Positions 17,443-24,063 of a stretch of 26,013 nt of DNA are shown in pieces; within the stretch, counting starts at the first letter, position 1; each line of letters begins with the position of its first letter. This DNA comes from CAZCFB01 sp964511535. Lineage in GTDB: Bacteria; Myxococcota_A; Polyangia; GCA-2747355; CAZCFB01. The position numbers and the translations under genes are program-made. A model generated the notes under the pieces. That model made no database searches. It had not been told where the DNA came from and saw nothing but the letters and a program-made list of their open reading frames with translations. Location of the stretch: contig CAZEFW010000137.1 of assembly GCA_964511535.1 (NCBI GenBank), positions 1 through 26,013 on the forward strand. Reading direction: 5' to 3'.

Positions 17443-19278
17443 ATGGCCAAGAAGCCCCCATCTGGCAAGAAGCGTCCACCCAAAATCCCCGCGCTGAAAC
17501 CCGCGGCAGCGAGAGCTCCGCTGGCGCTGTATTGCCACGACGCGCAGCTGCGATGGTGCGATTTTTGTGATGATGAGTCGGTGCTGTCGGTGCATGAAGA
17601 CGGCGCCGCGCGCCGCTGGCGCATCACGGATGGCGAGCTGTTGTGGTCCGCCAGCGGCCCGGCGGAGTGCCGCTGGGTGGAGGTGGGGCCGCGATACCTG
17701 TGGCTGCAGGACGCCACCGGGGCGCAGGTCTTCCCCCTGGAGGACAGGCCGCCGGTGCGCCTGGACGTCCAGGCGCACGCCGTGGATATGTCAGCCGACG
17801 GCCGCCGCGCGCTGGCCGCCGCCGATGATGGCCGGCTGATCCTCTGGGACCTGGACCGGGCGCGCGTCGTGCTGGAGCTCCCCCCGCCGGGGGGGCTCCC
17901 TCCGCAGCCCAGGACCGCCCGACGACGCTCGCTCTACCTGACGGGCGACGAGCGGCTGGCGGTCCACGCCGCGACGGGCGGGGCGGCGGTCCATGACCTC
18001 GAGGCGCAGTGTGAGCCCCTCATCATCAATTACCCGGGCCACGACGAGACTATCCTGGCCGCCACGCCATCCCCCGATGGCCGCCACCTGGCAGCCGCCG
18101 GCATGTACACGGTGCAGATGTACGACCTGCGCTCTGGCGCGCGGCTATGGGAGCACCAGGGCCACGCCTGGAACGTGATCAACTTCGGCCCGGACGGCAA
18201 CGCCTGGATCACGCACCCGGACGGGCTCGACATCCGGGACCTCGCCAGCGGCCGGGTGCTGGCCAGCCAGCCCTGGTGGCCTCACCGGATCAGCCCCGGA
18301 AGAGAGTGCTTCCTGGCCACATCCTACAGCGGCTTCGAGGTGCGCGACCTGGAGCGTGGACAGCTCCGCATCCCTGGCGGCGCCGCCGGCCACCTGGGCC
18401 CGGTGACCGGCGCCGCCTACCGAAGCGATGGCGCGGTCCTCACCTGCGGCGCCAGCGCCTGCCTCTGGGACGCCCGGCGCCATCGGCCGACGGCGGTGGC
18501 CGAGCCGGACGCGCTGGCGTGCGGCAGCGCGACCTCCCCGGGGGGGCGCTTCCTCGCCGGCAGGGGGCGGCGGCGCCTGTGCATCTGGGGTCCCGACGCT
18601 GGCCCCGCGGAGCCACTGCACTCCGTGGAGGTGGACGAGCATGTCGGCAGCCCCCTGGCGGTCTCCGCCGGGGGTGACCTGGTGGTCTGCGCAGACATCG
18701 AGGGCGGGCCGCTGGTGCTGTGGCGCCCCGGCCAGGGCGAGCTGGCAGAGCCCGAGGCGGATGACCCGGATGATGTCATCGTGGGCGCGGCGATGTGTGC
18801 GGGCGAGGACGCGCTGGTGACGGCCTGGGGCGGCACGGTCAGCCTCAGGCGGCTCGCCGACGGCTCCTTGATACGGCGGGTGGCGCAGCTGGACGATAAC
18901 ATCCATGCCCTGTGCGTGCTGCCCGGTGGAGACCGCACCCTGGCGGCTGGCAGCGCCGCCGTCGTCCACCTGGTTCGGCTGAGCGATGGCGAGGTGCTCG
19001 GGCAGCTTTCCGGCCACCGGCGGGTGCGGGAGCAGGGGGCAGGCATCCATGCCCTGGCCTGCGACGCCAGCGGCGAGCGGGCCCTCTCCGGCGGCTCGGA
19101 CAAGGCCCTCCGGCTGTGGGACCTGCAGCGTGGCGAGGCCATCGCCACCCTCAAGGGTCACCGGGCGCCCGTGAGCGCCGTCGCCATGGACGCCGCGGGG
19201 CTGCTCGCCGTATCGGCCGACGAGACAGGGCGGGTGCTGTTCTGGGACCTGGCGCAGGCGACGGCGCCCGGTTCGTGA
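17443..19278 (+). CDS. WD40 repeat protein
   Basis: This 611-residue protein is made almost entirely of WD40-type beta-propeller blades after a basic, proline-rich N-terminus (1-30). Clear WD-like strand ends are LILWDL, RVLFWDL, LRLWDL, CIWGPD and LVLWRPG; GH dipeptides before blades occur in SGHRRV and KGHRAPVSA. About 11-13 blades are present, enough for two propellers. There is no signal peptide or transmembrane segment and no fused kinase, caspase-like or NACHT domain, so it is probably a soluble scaffold. Bacterial WD40 proteins often partner with Ser/Thr kinases, but no direct partner is visible. It is convergent with the zinc-ribbon/HEAT gene. Confidence 0.88.
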   Translation: MAKKPPSGKKRPPKIPALKPAAARAPLALYCHDAQLRWCDFCDDESVLSVHEDGAARRWRITDGELLWSASGPAECRWVEVGPRYLWLQDATGAQVFPLEDRPPVRLDVQAHAVDMSADGRRALAAADDGRLILWDLDRARVVLELPPPGGLPPQPRTARRRSLYLTGDERLAVHAATGGAAVHDLEAQCEPLIINYPGHDETILAATPSPDGRHLAAAGMYTVQMYDLRSGARLWEHQGHAWNVINFGPDGNAWITHPDGLDIRDLASGRVLASQPWWPHRISPGRECFLATSYSGFEVRDLERGQLRIPGGAAGHLGPVTGAAYRSDGAVLTCGASACLWDARRHRPTAVAEPDALACGSATSPGGRFLAGRGRRRLCIWGPDAGPAEPLHSVEVDEHVGSPLAVSAGGDLVVCADIEGGPLVLWRPGQGELAEPEADDPDDVIVGAAMCAGEDALVTAWGGTVSLRRLADGSLIRRVAQLDDNIHALCVLPGGDRTLAAGSAAVVHLVRLSDGEVLGQLSGHRRVREQGAGIHALACDASGERALSGGSDKALRLWDLQRGEAIATLKGHRAPVSAVAMDAAGLLAVSADETGRVLFWDLAQATAPGS

Positions 19279-19291
19279 CCGCCTGGCCGCG

Positions 19292-19303
19292 CGTGGGCCC
19301 ACG
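19292..19303. other. 12-bp palindrome in a convergent gap
   Basis: CGTGGGCCCACG is a perfect palindrome in the 53-bp gap between the convergent WD40 and zinc-ribbon/HEAT genes. It has no loop and no T-tract, so a terminator role is uncertain. Confidence 0.3.
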
Positions 19304-19331
19304 AGGCCTGGACCGCCAGGGGCCGCTGGCC

Positions 19332-20663
19332 CTACAGGCCGATGTTCTGTGGAACCTCCCCGCAGTCGGGGTTGAGGCAGGGGATCTTATTGAAGGGGAT
19401 GTTCATGTCGGCCGCGGCGTTCATGGCCTTGGTCCAGCAGTCGTCACAGATGGTCCTCTGGCACTCGCTGCAGCGGTACCCCGTGGGCCTGGTCTGGTGG
19501 GTCGCGATGCCCGGGAACATGTCCTTGACCTGTTTGACCCGCGCGCTGCAGACGACGCAGGTCTTTGCCTGCCGCTTGAGCCGCTGCTCCTCGCGCCGGG
19601 CCTTGTCCTCGGCGATGGACTCCCTCAGGTCTTCCTCGCGGCGCTGTTCCTGCTCCAGCGCGTCCCACCGCGGACCCAGGGCAGCCCGGGCCGCCGCGGT
19701 GACCTTGTCGTTGTCGCTCTCCTGGCCAACCTCGAACAGCAGGTCATCCCCTGCCAGGCGCTCGATGGCCGCCAGCCGAGCCTTGACGGGCGCGTGCTTC
19801 CGGCTGGCGACATTGGCCAGGTCACGCGGGTCGTCAAGCCGGTCCAGCGCCGCGGTCCGCGCCGCTGCCCCGGATGCCTCGGCGGCTGCCTCGCGCAGGT
19901 GTATCGACCTCTCCAGTCTCCCCACGGCCGCCAGCCGCATGGGCGGAGGGACCTTCTCCGTGCGAGCGATGCGCAGCAGCCTCTTCGGGTCGGACATCTT
20001 CTGAAGCGCGGCCAAGCGCAGCTCATCATCCACCTCGTCGTCCATGACCGCCTCGTCGAGGATCTCTTCATCTTCGAGGTGCTCCATGGCGGCGGCCCGC
20101 ACCTCGGCGGCTTCGTCCAGGAGCTGACGTTTGAGCTTCCAGTCCCAGGTCAGACGCCGGGTGGCCGCGGCGCGCACCTCCGGGTCGGGGTCGTTCTCTG
20201 ACAGCAGGTTGATGAGCGGGTCTTCCGGAGCCGAGGGGCTCTCTGGATCAGGTATTTGCGCCAGCGCCTCCAGGCGACGGCCGGGGTCCGTATCGAACAG
20301 GCCGGGGCATGCCTGCTCCACCTTCTGCCGGGCCGGGTCGGTGATCTTCCCCGAGAGCTGGCCGACCAGCCTGCCCGAACGCGCGGCCAGCACCGGCGCC
20401 AGCGCGAACAGGCCAGCGCAAAGCGCGAAGCTGACCACCATGAACGTGATGCTCAGCGTGGCTGCGCCGCCGATGATGGCGACGAACATGCACAGGACGG
20501 CGGCGACCTTGGCCAGAGCCGGCATGTTCGCGCCGGTCAGGCCATGTTCACAGCTCATACACAGACCGGCTGTCAGCTTGCCCACGTGGGGCAGCGCCTC
20601 GGTAAACCGTTCGGTGACTGACTCGGTGGTGTTGCAGAAGATACAGCGATCACTTTTCAGCAT
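19332..20663 (-). CDS. Zinc-ribbon / HEAT-like membrane protein
   Basis: This 443-residue protein of unknown function has a mixed architecture. An N-terminal zinc-ribbon-like module has C7-x2-C10 and C35-x2-C38. Two transmembrane helices follow at about 51-94. Residues about 125-330 are short alpha-helical HEAT-like repeats with repeated ELRLAAL, VKARLAAI and AARTAALDRL-type segments. A charged helix (about 335-365) leads to a C-terminal eight-cysteine module: C369-x2-C372, C398-x2-C401-x4-C406-x2-C409 and C429-x4-C434. The spacing allows two zinc sites in a RING-like or treble-clef fold. The bulk of the protein is probably cytoplasmic. It is transcribed away from the AT-richer region upstream. 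GGAGGAG and GGGG runs precede the ATG. Confidence 0.8.
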   Translation of the reverse strand: MLKSDRCIFCNTTESVTERFTEALPHVGKLTAGLCMSCEHGLTGANMPALAKVAAVLCMFVAIIGGAATLSITFMVVSFALCAGLFALAPVLAARSGRLVGQLSGKITDPARQKVEQACPGLFDTDPGRRLEALAQIPDPESPSAPEDPLINLLSENDPDPEVRAAATRRLTWDWKLKRQLLDEAAEVRAAAMEHLEDEEILDEAVMDDEVDDELRLAALQKMSDPKRLLRIARTEKVPPPMRLAAVGRLERSIHLREAAAEASGAAARTAALDRLDDPRDLANVASRKHAPVKARLAAIERLAGDDLLFEVGQESDNDKVTAAARAALGPRWDALEQEQRREEDLRESIAEDKARREEQRLKRQAKTCVVCSARVKQVKDMFPGIATHQTRPTGYRCSECQRTICDDCWTKAMNAAADMNIPFNKIPCLNPDCGEVPQNIGL

Positions 20664-20906
20664 GAGCTACCCCACTCCTCCCCCGCCTCAAACCAGGGGC
20701 GCACTATATCAGGAGTGTCCAGAGCTCGGCAGGGGCGCGGCTCACAATGCGGAGCGTGTCGCGAGGGGCCGGGCCGACGCGGCCCATCAACGAACCCATA
20801 AAAATCGAAAAAGGCCATTGACGAACGTGACACGTTGTATCACATTCTCCGTATCACAATGTATCACGCCGCTCACAGAGAAAGACTCTACCCTGGAGAA
20901 ATCTCA
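20664..20906. other. AT-richer intergenic region with candidate promoter
   Basis: This stretch separates the zinc-ribbon/HEAT gene (minus) from downstream + genes. It becomes AT-rich near 20795. An A-rich run (20798-20812) is followed by TTGACG (20818-20823), a good -35, and at 17-bp spacing by a weak -10 CACATT (20841-20846), overlapping the first GTATCACA copy. This could be a + strand promoter with an UP element and overlapping operators. The 20664-20790 part holds nothing I can identify. Confidence 0.35.
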
Positions 20907-20958
20907 ATGTTTCAAATGGCTATCAAGTACAAGGGCAGGTATCACAAAACGTATCACA
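20837..20958 (+). repeat. Cluster of five GTATCAC direct repeats
   Basis: GTATCACA occurs at 20837-20844, 20851-20858, 20939-20946 and 20951-20958, with GTATCACG at 20861-20868. A near-inverted copy, GTGACAC, lies at 20827-20833. The first three are 10-14 bp apart (about one helical turn), as are the last two. The arrangement resembles an operator cluster or iterons. Confidence 0.75.
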
Positions 20959-21110
20959 AATCGCCGAGAACGATCGTTCAGCTTCAAATCGAGCGCCCCG
21001 GGGGTTCACTGATCTGGGCTGGCCGGCGGTGGGTTCAAGCCGTGAGGAGCTGGCTCGGAGCGCTGCTCCAGCAGAAGGAAAATCCGCAACATCGGCCAGA
21101 ATTGAGGTGA
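20907..21110 (+). CDS. Possible small basic protein (uncertain)
   Basis: This open frame would encode 67 residues starting MFQMAIKYKGRYHK, with GGAG about 9 nt before the ATG. The first 30 residues are basic and unlike the high-GC genes nearby in codon use; the rest becomes Trp/Arg-rich and GC-rich, like a random frame. Two of the GTATCAC repeats fall inside the coding part and encode the repeated YHK. It may be the truncated start of a mobile-element gene, or noncoding. I recognise no family. Confidence 0.2.
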   Translation: MFQMAIKYKGRYHKTYHKSPRTIVQLQIERPGGSLIWAGRRWVQAVRSWLGALLQQKENPQHRPELR

Positions 21111-21141
21111 CTTTGCCCACCGGCTGGGGTGTTGATAATGA

Positions 21142-21804
21142 GTGCTGCGATTCCTCCAAAAGCGAGCCCTGTGGGCGGCCATCGCCCTGTGGATCCTGGC
21201 CGCTCCCTGCCAGGCACGGGCCGGCTCGGGCTGGAAAGAGCGCAAGAAGGGCGACGGGGTGACGGTCTACTCCAGAGCCAGGGCGGGCAGCGGCGTGGAC
21301 ACCATCAAGGGGATCATCCGCCTGCGCTTCACCTCGGATCAGGTGGGCCGGGTGATGACCGATCTGCCGAACCAGAAGTTCTTCGTGCCCCACATGAAGA
21401 GCATCCGGGTGCTGAAGCAGGAGAAGCTCCCCGGCGGCGGGATCAAGCAGCTGCTGCACCAGGTCAACGCGCTGCCCGTGCTCAAGGATCGGGACGTGGT
21501 CCTCGAGGCGAAGACCTGGACGGAGCCGAGGGCCGGGGGCAAGCTCTGGCGTTCGACGTTCAAGGCGGTCACCAACGCCGGGCCTGCCAGGTCCTCTGAT
21601 CGGGTGCGGATCCGCAAGCTCAAGGGCTCCTGGAGGATCATGCCCTCCCGGGACGGCAAGGGCTCCATCGTGACGTACACATGTCACACCGAGGTGGGCG
21701 GCTCGGTGCCCGACTTCGTGGCCGAGCTGGGGCAGGTGGGGGCCATCTTCGACATGCTCAAGAACCTGCGCGCTCGCTGCCGGAAGGTCCACCGGCGGCG
21801 CTGA
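21142..21804 (+). CDS. Exported START-domain protein
   Basis: This 220-residue protein has a Sec signal peptide (1-27, cleavage after ARA). A START/SRPBCC-type lipid-binding domain follows, recognisable by WKERKKGDGVTVYSRARAG at its start, the RVMTDLPNQKFFVPHM segment and the DRDVVLEAKTW segment. START domains bind hydrophobic ligands in a helix-grip pocket; an envelope lipid-binding or carrier role is inferred. The GTG at 21142 is used because an in-frame TGA immediately precedes it (21139-21141) and no other start codon occurs before the signal peptide. The ribosome binding site is poor. The next gene begins about 120 bp downstream. Confidence 0.8.
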   Translation: MLRFLQKRALWAAIALWILAAPCQARAGSGWKERKKGDGVTVYSRARAGSGVDTIKGIIRLRFTSDQVGRVMTDLPNQKFFVPHMKSIRVLKQEKLPGGGIKQLLHQVNALPVLKDRDVVLEAKTWTEPRAGGKLWRSTFKAVTNAGPARSSDRVRIRKLKGSWRIMPSRDGKGSIVTYTCHTEVGGSVPDFVAELGQVGAIFDMLKNLRARCRKVHRRR

Positions 21805-21911
21805 GGCCGCCGGCCCTGCCCGGGTCCTTCGCGGCGGCTCGCCCTGCCCTCCAGCGTCGGCGCCCTGCGCCCGCTGCCCTGTCTTCAGACTCCCGGCTCC
21901 CGGGGCCACCG

Positions 21912-21920
21912 TGCTAGCAT
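21912..21920 (+). promoter_or_regulatory. Extended -10 for the activase gene, leaderless start
   Basis: TGCTAGCAT has an extended -10 TG and the hexamer TAGCAT ending at 21920, just 7 bp before the ATG at 21928. Transcription would begin at or beside the A of ATG, and there is no ribosome binding site in the gap. No convincing -35 was seen. The rest of the 21805-21927 gap is GC-rich without identifiable features. Confidence 0.45.
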
Positions 21921-21927
21921 CCTCACC

Positions 21928-22701
21928 ATGAGCGAATTGATCCGTTGCGGCGTGGACATCGGCGCCTCCGCCACCAAGCTGGTGCTGCTCGGGCCGGACG
22001 ACGCGGTGCTGGCCCGGGTGGTGCGCCCCTCGGGCGTGGACTACCGCGCCACGGCCGCGGGCTGCCTGGAGCAGGCCCTGCAAGAGGCCGGCCTGGCGGC
22101 GGACACAGCGACGGCCACGGTGTCCACCGGCTACGGCCGGCACAACGTGGAGTTCGCGGGGCGCTCCGCCACCGAGATCCACTGCCACGGCGTGGGGTGC
22201 CACCACCTGGTACCCGGTGACATCACCATCGTGGACATCGGCGGCCAGGACAACAAGGTGATCCAGGTGGCCGCCAGCGGCCAACGGCTCGACTTCCGCA
22301 TGAACCGCAAGTGCGCCGCGGGCACCGGCGCGTTCATCGAGGAGATCGCCGTGCGCCTGGCCGTGCCGGTGGAGGAGATGGACGCCCTGGCGGCCGACGC
22401 CGACGAGGCGGTGCGGCTGTCGTCCTTCTGCACCGTGTTCGCCAAGACCGAGATCCTGGCCCACCTGCGCAAGGGGATCCCGGTGGGGAGCATCGTGCGC
22501 GGCGCGTTCAACTCCGTTGTGCTGCGGGTCACGGAGATGGCACCCCTGGACGGTAACGTTGTCCTCACTGGCGGCGTGGTGGCGCACAACCCCACCATCG
22601 CCGCGCTGCTCTCGGAGCGGGTGGGGCGCGAGGTCACGGTGCCGCCCTTCCCGCAGTTCACCGGCGCGCTGGGCGCGGCCCTGCAGGCCGGCAAGGAGTG
22701 A
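21928..22701 (+). CDS. Acyl-CoA dehydratase/benzoyl-CoA reductase activase (HgdC/BcrD-like)
   Basis: This 257-residue protein is an ASKHA-fold ATPase of the BadF/BadG/BcrA/BcrD/HgdC family. A homodimer holding one 4Fe-4S cluster hydrolyses ATP to push a low-potential electron into its partner dehydratase or reductase. The phosphate loops are GVDIGASATK (8-17) and VDIGGQDNK (102-110). The cluster ligands are C129 in KCAAGTG and C168 in SSFCTVFAKTE, the same layout as the two ligands known in HgdC. The length is that of HgdC/BcrD, not the longer BcrA. The likely partner is the BcrB-like protein about 4.6 kb away. It is followed after 4 bp by a lipoprotein gene. The ATG lies almost at the predicted transcription start. 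Confidence 0.92.
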   Translation: MSELIRCGVDIGASATKLVLLGPDDAVLARVVRPSGVDYRATAAGCLEQALQEAGLAADTATATVSTGYGRHNVEFAGRSATEIHCHGVGCHHLVPGDITIVDIGGQDNKVIQVAASGQRLDFRMNRKCAAGTGAFIEEIAVRLAVPVEEMDALAADADEAVRLSSFCTVFAKTEILAHLRKGIPVGSIVRGAFNSVVLRVTEMAPLDGNVVLTGGVVAHNPTIAALLSERVGREVTVPPFPQFTGALGAALQAGKE

Positions 22702-22705
22702 GACC

Positions 22706-23356
22706 ATGACCCTGCTCAAGGTGGCAGCGCTGGCGGCGGTCGCCTGCTGCGCGGGCTGCGCCTCCACCCGGGACACGCTGGAGGAGCGCACCTACCGCAT
22801 GACCACCCTGATCCGCAGCGAGCCGCCGGGCTACGAGGCGTACCTGGGCAAGACCCACCTGGGCAAGACGCCGGTGGAGGTGACGAGGCCGTACACCCAC
22901 CTCACCGAGGAGCTGACCTTCGGCAACTACCGCACCGGCATGGTCCTGGCCATCACCGGCGGCGCGGGCGTGGCCGTGGCCGGCGGCATGGTGGCCGGCG
23001 GGGTGGTGCTCATGGACGACGACAGCGGCGCGGGCGCGGCCCTGGTGGGCCTCGGCATGGTGGGCATGCTCTATGGCCTCATCGCCACGGGATACGGCGC
23101 GGTGGCCATGATCGGCTCCACCGGGACCATCGAGAGCAAGCGCACCGACCCGCACAAGCTGGTCTTCGGCGTCAAGGGCCCGGGGGGCGACTACCACGAG
23201 ATGGAGGTCAAGCCGGTCAACGACCGCAAGAGACACCTCCACCTGGACCAGGTGCGCAAGGTGACCTTCGTCGAGGGCAGCGGCAAGTGGTGGGTGCCGG
23301 GGCTGAAGGACCTGAAGGTTGAGGTGCGCGGCAAGGCGAAGAAGAAGCGCCGGTAG
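22706..23356 (+). CDS. PEGA-like lipoprotein
   Basis: This 216-residue protein has a short signal peptide and a CAGC lipobox-like end (C18; C14 is another possible site). Residues about 35-62 match a PEGA-type motif: SEPPGYEAYLGKTHLGKTPVEV. Two glycine-rich hydrophobic stretches follow (about 93-115 and 121-145), and a basic C-terminus with KKKRR closes the protein. PEGA motifs are beta-rich envelope modules. The ATG is 4 bp after the activase stop, with GGAG upstream inside that gene, so the two are co-translated. No link to acyl-CoA metabolism is obvious, and the function is unknown. Confidence 0.8.
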   Translation: MTLLKVAALAAVACCAGCASTRDTLEERTYRMTTLIRSEPPGYEAYLGKTHLGKTPVEVTRPYTHLTEELTFGNYRTGMVLAITGGAGVAVAGGMVAGGVVLMDDDSGAGAALVGLGMVGMLYGLIATGYGAVAMIGSTGTIESKRTDPHKLVFGVKGPGGDYHEMEVKPVNDRKRHLHLDQVRKVTFVEGSGKWWVPGLKDLKVEVRGKAKKKRR

Positions 23357-23538
23357 CTCTCCCGGAGACACCCGCGAAATTCCGTGGAACAGAAATGCTC
23401 GCCCGCTGTCAGAGTGGGGGATGCAGGTACGTCTGATGAGCCAGAGGTAATCACCGAACCCCACCCACCAAACAGAGCACTCCATGACCGCCGACCTCCT
23501 CCGCACGGGACAGTTGTGTCCCGCGGGAGGTCAACCCC
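23357..23538 (+). promoter_or_regulatory. Leader region ending in an RBS-burying hairpin
   Basis: The 182-bp leader contains GTGGGG (23414-23419), which could pair with CCCCAC (23459-23464), and then a two-part hairpin at 23494-23531. The outer arm ACCTCCT (23494-23500) pairs with GGGAGGT (23525-23531), which includes the ribosome binding site. The inner stem is CGGGACA (23506-23512) with TGTCCCG (23517-23523) around GTTG. The ATG is 8 nt after the buried site. I do not recognise a known riboswitch class. Confidence 0.45.
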
Positions 23539-23901
23539 ATGGGCATGGAGGCTCAAATGGTTTCATCGAGTATTGGCAACCTCGAGGCGGGACAGCAGGT
23601 CCCCCTGCTGGTGCAGTTCACGGGTCGAACCGGTAAAACGCACCTGTGGCGCCGGGTCGGCGAGATCTGTCGCGTCGGCGATGTGGTGCAGGTGGTGTAC
23701 GACGCAGGCGCGGAGCATGTCCGCCCGGTGTGGGAGGCCTGCGTCCACCCGCACCCGGCGCAGGGCACCGCCATCGGCGATGTGCGCTTCGGCGTGTTCT
23801 GTTCGCGCCGCGGCGTGCAGGTGCTCGCCACCGGCCGGCTCACCCCGCGGCTGCACATCGAGGCACGGATCATCTACCACCAGCACAAGCCGACGCCGTA
23901 G
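23539..23901 (+). CDS. Unknown small protein
   Basis: This is a 120-residue protein without signal peptide or membrane segment. It is moderately basic with several His residues (HVRP, HPHPAQG, YHQHKPTP) and three Cys, and I recognise no family. The N-terminal part (SIGNLEAGQQVPLLVQF) and the later beta-rich segments suggest a small beta-barrel; the loose resemblance to PilZ-like barrels lacks the RxxxR and D/NxSxxG motifs. GGGAGG, 8 nt before the ATG at 23539, supports translation but is sequestered in a predicted hairpin. Codon use after the first ten residues matches the genome. It is convergent with the VWA gene. Confidence 0.55.
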   Translation: MGMEAQMVSSSIGNLEAGQQVPLLVQFTGRTGKTHLWRRVGEICRVGDVVQVVYDAGAEHVRPVWEACVHPHPAQGTAIGDVRFGVFCSRRGVQVLATGRLTPRLHIEARIIYHQHKPTP

Positions 23902-23913
23902 CGCAGGCGCCCC

Positions 23914-23950
23914 GGGTGCGTGGGGGTGGCATCGCTGCCGCCACGCTCCC
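23914..23950 (+). terminator. Strong hairpin after the small unknown gene
   Basis: GGG-T-GCGTGG (23914-23923) pairs with CCACGC-T-CCC (23941-23950), with an inner GGC/GCC. It begins 12 bp after the stop of the unknown gene. No T-tract follows. Confidence 0.4.
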
Positions 23951-23972
23951 GGATCCTGGCGCGCGGGATTGA

Positions 23973-24063
23973 TCACTTCAGCTTGTAGACCCCCACGTCG
24001 TCGAGGTAGACCTTGCCGCCGTCTCCGAAGCCGTGGACCAGGGAGCCACGCGGCTCTGTTGTG
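23973..24063 (-). pseudogene. 3'-terminal gene fragment
   Basis: Directly beyond the stop of the VWA gene, another minus-strand frame reads HGFGDGGKVYLDDVGVYKLK and then TGA (23973-23975). VYLDDVGVYK is typical of the last strand of carbohydrate-binding or LamG-like beta-sandwich domains. No start or upstream part exists here, because the preceding sequence is the VWA gene in a different frame. It looks like the leftover end of a gene that was replaced. It could also be coincidental coding-like sequence. Confidence 0.35.

Noticed and set aside
21026..21046. GGTTCAAGCC resembling a tRNA T-loop.
   Set aside because: Flanking bases do not form a T-stem and no other tRNA arms are present.
21134..21139. 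GATAAT as a -10 for the START-domain gene.
   Set aside because: Transcription would begin downstream of the only possible start codon (GTG at 21142).
20923..22791. 622-codon minus-strand open frame across the START and activase genes.
   Set aside because: Antisense shadow; the + strand carries the conserved proteins.
23414..23464. Hammerhead-ribozyme-like core: CTGATGA (23433-23439), GAA (23456-23458) and flanking GTGGGG/CCCCAC able to pair.
   Set aside because: Stem II cannot form next to the core, no proper NUH cleavage site follows the stem III strand, and stem I is at most 2 bp.
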